A program made the translations under genes and the position numbers. From the NCBI GenBank assembly GCA_010279815.1, contig QEOQ01000694.1, forward strand, positions 33,592 through 97,591: a stretch of 64,000 nucleotides of DNA. The letters are read 5' to 3'. Source of the stretch: Brachionus plicatilis. Lineage: Eukaryota > Rotifera > Eurotatoria > Ploima > Brachionidae. The notes beneath the pieces were generated by a model. It made no database searches and was not told the origin of the DNA. It saw only the letters and a program-made list of their open reading frames with translations. Of this stretch, positions 59,318 through 64,000 are shown one piece after another (position 1 is the first letter of the stretch; every line of letters starts with the position of its first letter).

Positions 59318-60688
59318 TAGTAACCTAGTCTAAAGGGGTTATGGGTTAATAGGGTGAACGAATTTGAAAAACCCCTATATCTCCTTCTTTTTTAAAGCTA
59401 CTACCTAAAAAAATATCTTGATATGTAGAACTCGATGAGAGAAATCGAATGATATGTGTGAAATATTTAAAAAAAAAATCTTTATATGCTTTTTTTTCTC
59501 TAGAAGTTCGACTACGCCTAATGAGCTGAAAAAGCCTCGAATTAGTGATTCGAGAGAAGGGTGCTTTAAGGCCCTAGGTAATACTTAAGCTCTAACCTAT
59601 TTCGCTTGTTAGATTCAGCACATGCTAAAGTATCTAAGAGAATTTTTTTAGAATTTTAGGAAATGTCCTTAGGGCTTCATCTAATGGGGTTTTTTTTAGG
59701 GCTTAAAAGGTTAAATAGATTTAACCCTATTAGTCAAAAAAATCACCCAATTAGTCCAAATAAGATTCTATTTAACCCATTTAACCGAATAAGACTATAA
59801 AAATGCAGTGACGATATTTTTTAATAATTAAAAAATTGTAAAATTATTTTTTCTCTCTCACTCTCAAAAAAAATTTTTTTTAAAGCCGAGTTTTTATTTC
59901 AAACATAAAAAAAGCAAATTGTTTAAAAATAAGCTAAAAATGTCACAGAAAAAAGAAATTCAATCTAAAAAAAAAATTATACTGTACAAAATCTAAAATA
60001 CACAATCAGTGATGTAAATAGTAATAAGCAAAATAAGAACAAGAAGAGGCCAAAAATGCCAAAATAGCTAAAAAAGGAACCGGAAGAGGAAGAGGACGAC
60101 CACGAAAGCTTGTTGAAAGCAAATTAACACCAGATTAAAATGATAACTTATCAGAATCCGAAATATTGCGTAGCTCATGTGAAACAAAGATGGCTGAAGA
60201 GAAAGAAAACACGCCAAAATGGTTATCTTGTGAAAAGTGCTCAAATTGGGTTTGTTTTAGTTGTTTGTCAAAAGAATTTAAAAAAAAAAACAAAAAAAGA
60301 ATTTTTATCTGATGATTGTAAAGATTAACTTTTACTTTTTTTAGAATTCGTTAAAACTCACCTTTGTTCTGTTTCGAATAAATTAAATTAAATGAATTAA
60401 ATAATTTTATTAAAAAATTCAAAAAATTTTCTTCTTAAATGTCAAATGGGTTAAAAGGGTTAAAATTCTTTTTTTGGGGTTAAATTTCGGGCTAATTGTA
60501 TACAATTTTAGGTGTAATCGGGTTAACCGCTTTAACCCTTTTGAACCTCACATAATTAACCGCGGAGCTAAAGGGGTTACTCAAAAAATTCGGGAAAATT
60601 GGGTGACTATTTTTGAAGTTTTTGAACAAAATGGGTGAGAAATAAGCAATAAAAAAAAATATGGTCACCCGGTTAGACTAGGTTACCA
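59318..60688 (+). mobile_element. TIR element with TA duplication, GGGTTAA-rich, AT-hook/zinc-finger remnant
   Basis: The ends share GTAACCTAGTCTAA (59320-59333) and its complement (60673-60686); extending outward with one mismatch gives 16-bp arms flanked by TA (59316-59317 and 60689-60690). Inside, GGGTTAA/TTAACCC motifs recur in both orientations near both ends (about 59336-59360, 59700-59780, 60450-60600), like subterminal transposase-binding sites. At about 60037-60305 one frame reads GTGRGRGRPRK (AT-hook), then a single stop, then WLSCEKCSNWVCFSCLS, a small zinc-finger-like C-x2-C-x3-C-x2-C cluster. No catalytic core remains. TA duplication suggests a Tc1/mariner/pogo relative; this is inference. 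Confidence 0.65.
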
Positions 60689-60690
60689 TA

Positions 60691-61016
60691 ATAATACTAA
60701 TATATTTAATAGAATTTTTTTTTGAAATGAATTAATGTTTATATAATCTGTTTTCAATATTATTTTTCCAAAATCGATGTCTCAAAAGGCAGATTTTCAT
60801 CCAAAAAAATTTATATTTTTAAGTGTCAAATAAACTCATTAGAAAAAATTTTCTAGTCTTTTTTTTTAATCATATTATTCTTTTGTATAGAAAAAAATTA
60901 ATTTTTTTGAATGCTTTATTAAATTAAAAAATAGAAAATCTATCAAAGTGTTGTAGAATTTTAAAATTCAATATTTCATAAATAAAAATATAAAATAATG
61001 TGGAAAATAAATAATA
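60691..61016. other. 3' flank of the secreted-protein gene
   Basis: AT-rich. On the minus strand AATAAA at 60920-60915 lies about 100 bp past the stop codon and is a candidate poly(A) signal. Nothing else seen. Confidence 0.45.
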
Positions 61017-61571
61017 TTAATATTGAAAATTGGGAATCATAGCTACTCGTCTTATTTGAGATATTCGTTGACCTTGAGCTCCAGGCATTGCTGCTACAAA
61101 TCTCATTCTAGGTACAAAAATTCTTCTAACTGACCCACCAGCTCCTGGTACTAATATTTGTCTTGATCTCTGATAACTAGGGGCAGGTGTAACTGGTATT
61201 GGAGTTGGTCTTGCAGTAGTGTATGCATTGGTAGTTGTAACAGAAATTGGAATTGGGATCGGTCTTGTGGTATATTGTCCGGGAGAGGTCACTGGTATTG
61301 GAATGGGTCTTGTGGTATAATCAGGTCTTGCTGTTACAGGGATTGGAATAGGTACAGATCCGTAGCCTGAATCAGATCTTACGACTTGTTGCCTTTGCTG
61401 AACTAAAGGACTTCTTGCAAAAGCAATCATGTTTCTTAAATTTGATAAATTTTGACCTGATATTGAACCAATCGAAAAGTCATCATTTGAATCATCTGAG
61501 AGATTAACTCCCATGTTAGATTGACTTTTAACCAAAGTAATTATTAATATTAAATACAAGAACTTAAACAT
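61017..61571 (-). CDS. Small secreted protein with PIPIPVT repeats
   Basis: A 184-residue intronless frame. It begins with a good signal peptide (MFKFLYLILIITLVKS, cleavage expected near residue 16-18). A short acidic region follows, then about four copies of a unit of roughly 16 residues built on YTTRPIPIPVT (residues about 73-135), and a basic C-terminal part rich in Arg, Met and Gln (for example RRIFVPRMRFVAAMPG). There are no cysteines in the mature part, so no disulphide fold. The Pro/Thr repeats would suit O-glycosylation and an extended structure, as in matrix, cuticle, egg-coat or mucus proteins; the actual role is unknown and I do not recognise a family. A TATA box lies 58 bp upstream. 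Confidence 0.82.
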   Translation of the reverse strand: MFKFLYLILIITLVKSQSNMGVNLSDDSNDDFSIGSISGQNLSNLRNMIAFARSPLVQQRQQVVRSDSGYGSVPIPIPVTARPDYTTRPIPIPVTSPGQYTTRPIPIPISVTTTNAYTTARPTPIPVTPAPSYQRSRQILVPGAGGSVRRIFVPRMRFVAAMPGAQGQRISQIRRVAMIPNFQY

Positions 61572-61628
61572 TTTTTCTTTAAAAGCTTCTTTTTTTCTTT
61601 AAATTTTTAATATTTTGAGTCTAGTCTT

Positions 61629-61635
61629 ATTTATA
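61629..61635 (-). promoter_or_regulatory. TATA box of the secreted-protein gene
   Basis: On the minus strand GGCTTATAAATAAG contains TATAAAT, set in slightly GC-richer flanks that make it stand out. At 58 bp before the ATG it would place transcription start about 30 bp downstream, leaving a short 5' UTR. A strong core promoter fits a highly expressed secreted product. Confidence 0.5.
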
Positions 61636-62628
61636 AGCCAAATTCTTCTCAATTTGTGTGGTTTAGTAATATGTCTGTTTTATTAGATAAAAATAATAAA
61701 ACCAGGCATCCATAATCTCTGGAAATTTGTGTGTTTTTTTAATTTCAATTCAAATTAGTTAAAATTTTAACCATTTACTAATAATTTTTTTATTTCTAGA
61801 AACTTATTTTTATACACTTTAATTGTGAATTGAAAAAAAATTAACACATGGATTTTGATTTAAAAAAATAATCAAAAGATGATAAAAAATTAATCGAAAA
61901 TATACTTTATTTTTATTTATTCAACTTATTATTTGATTAAAAAATTTTTGAAAAAAAAAATTTTCTTTTATGCCTAATGTGTTTAAATACAAAAGTAAAT
62001 GGTTAAAGAGGAAAAAAACTGAATAACAGTGGACAATATAAACACGAAAATTTAAATTTTAATTAAAAATTTTTTTAAACAAATTCACATAAATTGCATG
62101 GTTTATGATTTAAAAGTCATACCTGTCCTGGTACAGTGTTTTTTTAATAGCAAATATCTTCAAAATCACAACCTCTTGTGTGATAAACTGACTTTATACT
62201 TAATTGTTAATTAAGCTAAATATTTTATTTTTAATTTTTATATCAAATAATTCATTTTTTTTTGGGAATTCAACTAAATTAAATAAATAAAATTTTTAAA
62301 ATTTTAATTAAATAGTACAATAGAAATATAGTGTTCAACATAGCTTCTTTGATTACTAAATAATTGATTTTTACGTACATGTCCTTGTGTCCATCAAAAT
62401 TTCAAAAAAAAATAATCAAAAATTGAAGAACAATGCAAAATCTTTTATTAGTGATGTCTTTGATAAAAATTATAAAAGTGAAAAATTTACAATTCTCTAA
62501 TCATAATAAAATAAAAAGTAAACAGAATAGCAAATTAATTTGCTAGCAATTTTTTAGTATGTAAAATGTCATTTTCAAATAAATGATTAGACATTTTTTT
62601 CAACACTGTTGCTAACAATTAATTTTAA
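61636..62628. other. Intergenic between secreted-protein gene and geminin
   Basis: AT-rich; both flanking genes are on the minus strand. The minus-strand AATAAA at 62449-62444 is a candidate poly(A) signal for geminin. No gene seen. Confidence 0.5.
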
Positions 62629-63400
62629 TTAGTTTTCTTCATCATCTTCATCGCATTCATCAATACACTCCAATATTTGGCTCTTTATTTCATCATATTC
62701 CTTCAACGCTTCATGTAATTCATTATTTACCTCTCTGAGCTCATCATTCTCTTTGTCCAAATCGGCAATCATTTTGTTCAGCTTTAAAAAAATAAATTCA
62801 TAAAAATTATTTTAAAATTTATTCAAAAAATTTATCTACTTGGTCGTTTTCTTTTTCTGCTTCAACCAAAGATCTAAATCTCTTATGAGCCAACAATTTC
62901 CAATATGGGGTTCCCTCAACATTGCTATTTAAAAGCATGTCTTCGTCACTTTTGTTGCATTGGATCGAAATTTCTTTGAATTTTGACAAGTTTTCTCTTT
63001 TGTTTTGTTTTTCTTTTACTGAGATTCTATCCGAAGCCTTTTTGTCTCCAAAATTTATATTCGGATTTTCCTTTTCCTCTTGAATTACTGAGCCGATAAT
63101 TTCTTTTCGGGCAATTTTTGTCGGAGTAGTTGAAGTTGATGTGGTACGATGATTTTTGGTCGGAGTAGATGTTATTGACTTGGAAGTCTGATTGGAACCA
63201 CATATATCCGGTAGAGAAATTGAAGTTCTCTTCTTGAGACCATTGCGCACATTTGTCGAGTTTCTGCATTCATATAAACCTTTTTTGGTTTGCAATTTGG
63301 CCGATGAAGTTGCCATTCCAGCTATATCTTTACCATTAGGTGAATATTGAAGACTGTTGAGAGCTCTTCTTGTTCTCACACCGTTTTCCTGGCTATTCAT
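62629..63400 (-). CDS. Gmnn: Geminin, DNA replication licensing inhibitor
   Basis: Two exons, 63400-62840 and 62781-62629, separated by a 58-bp intron, encode 237 residues (human about 209). Near the N-terminus RRALNSL (residues 11-17) is a destruction box for APC/C-dependent degradation. The central region is basic and Ser/Thr-rich. The diagnostic TPYWKLLAHKRFRSLVEAEKEN starts at residue 164, the Cdt1-binding segment that leads into the coiled coil. Exon 2 continues the coil (LNKMIADLDKENDELREVNN) and ends in an acidic tail (CDEDDEEN), as in other geminins. The protein binds Cdt1 and blocks MCM loading outside G1, and also affects differentiation through chromatin partners. Reading through the donor instead would stop after six codons and lose most of the coil, so the splice is well supported. 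Confidence 0.94.
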
Positions 63401-64000
63401 TTTTGAAAATTGAATTAGAATTTTTTTTATTTCTATTTAGCTTTGAAAATGACTTTTTTAGTCAATGCAAATTTTCTTATTGTTTAATTGATATTCAAAA
63501 TTTGAAATTTAAATTATCATTTATACCTTGACCGTTTTCAAATTTATTATAAGTTCATTTATGATGTTTGAAGCTTTAAATTAAATGCGATGAAAATCAA
63601 ATGTATATTTTTTTTGTCTGAAAAAGTTGCCCTTATTTTTTAAATATAATTTTATTCTTTTTTTTTCAGATTTTATCAGGCTGTATTCCAAATATCCCAT
63701 ATTTAATTGGATTTTCTTCAGAAATTGTTTAATTATTTTTCGACGTAATTTTATCAAATACAAAATTAATATTTATAATAATCAAAAATCTTTTTTTTTC
63801 TCAAGTAAGCAACCATTTCATGAAAAAAATTTTCAATAGATAAAACAAAATTTCAATAAAGAACAATACTCTATTTGCATTGAAATTTGGACCTTTTTCT
63901 ATTAATTAAGGAAAAACGAGTTCATATAGAATTATATATTAAATGAAAGATCTTGGACTCATCTTTCGGCAAAATTATTTAATTTTTTTGATTTCCAAAT
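63401..64000. other. Upstream region of geminin
   Basis: AT-rich with no gene recognised. Short open frames on both strands at about 63580-63840 are T-rich or K-rich by composition only and overlap each other, so I do not call them. Confidence 0.4.

Noticed and set aside
63581..63839. Overlapping open frames on both strands at the right end
   Set aside because: Composition-driven in AT-rich DNA (Lys/Ile on one strand, Phe/Ile on the other) with no recognisable content.
1..64000. CRISPR arrays, bacterial operons, rRNA genes or functional tRNA genes
   Set aside because: The window is animal nuclear DNA with spliced genes; no regularly spaced repeats, rRNA blocks or foldable tRNA cloverleaf were seen.

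Overview
This is strongly AT-rich animal nuclear DNA. Metazoan-only or animal-typical genes (geminin, an Asx/ASXL-like Polycomb protein, ZDHHC17, type I PKA regulatory subunit, the ciliary IFT protein CLUAP1), many introns of only 50-60 bp and several intronless genes point to a small invertebrate genome. A monogonont rotifer of the Brachionus type is my best guess; that is inference, not a database match.

Layout. 1-11.3 kb: the 3' part of an ASXL-like gene (+), with large introns that hold repeats and an inverted copy of one of its own exons. 11.3-15.2 kb: repeat-rich, with a CR1/jockey-like retrotransposon 3' end and a foldback element. 15.2-16.2 kb: intronless PP6 catalytic subunit (-). 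16.2-23 kb: no gene seen; a 62-bp palindrome and a TA-flanked MITE. 23-26.3 kb: PKA RI regulatory subunit (+) with a second, alternative first exon predicted to begin Met-Gly-Asn-Cys. 26.3-30.9 kb: no gene seen. 30.9-31.9 kb: unknown intronless serine/asparagine-rich protein (+). 32-45 kb: gene-poor, with scattered GC-richer repeat remnants. 45.1-47.1 kb: intronless AHNAK-like/PDZ protein (+). 48-50.4 kb: GRC3/NOL9 polynucleotide kinase (+, six exons). 51.8-54.2 kb: ZDHHC17-like ankyrin palmitoyltransferase (+, seven exons), convergent with CLUAP1/IFT38 (-, 54.9-56.2 kb). 56.5-57.4 kb: the 3' part of an AT-hook protein gene (-) whose intron holds a 120-bp-arm foldback. 58.6-60.7 kb: a decayed non-LTR reverse transcriptase, then a TIR element with an AT-hook/zinc-finger remnant. 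61.0-61.6 kb: small secreted repeat protein (-) with a TATA box. 62.6-63.4 kb: geminin (-, two exons).

The genes do not form one pathway; they are ordinary housekeeping, signalling and chromatin genes separated by repeat-laden AT-rich DNA. The observations I would check first are the possibly acylated alternative N-terminus of the PKA regulatory subunit, and the 121-bp inverted copy of an ASXL exon inside a candidate TIR element in that gene's own intron, which could fold the pre-mRNA into a long hairpin. All exon joins were made by hand from reading phase and GT/AG sites, and no transcript evidence was available.
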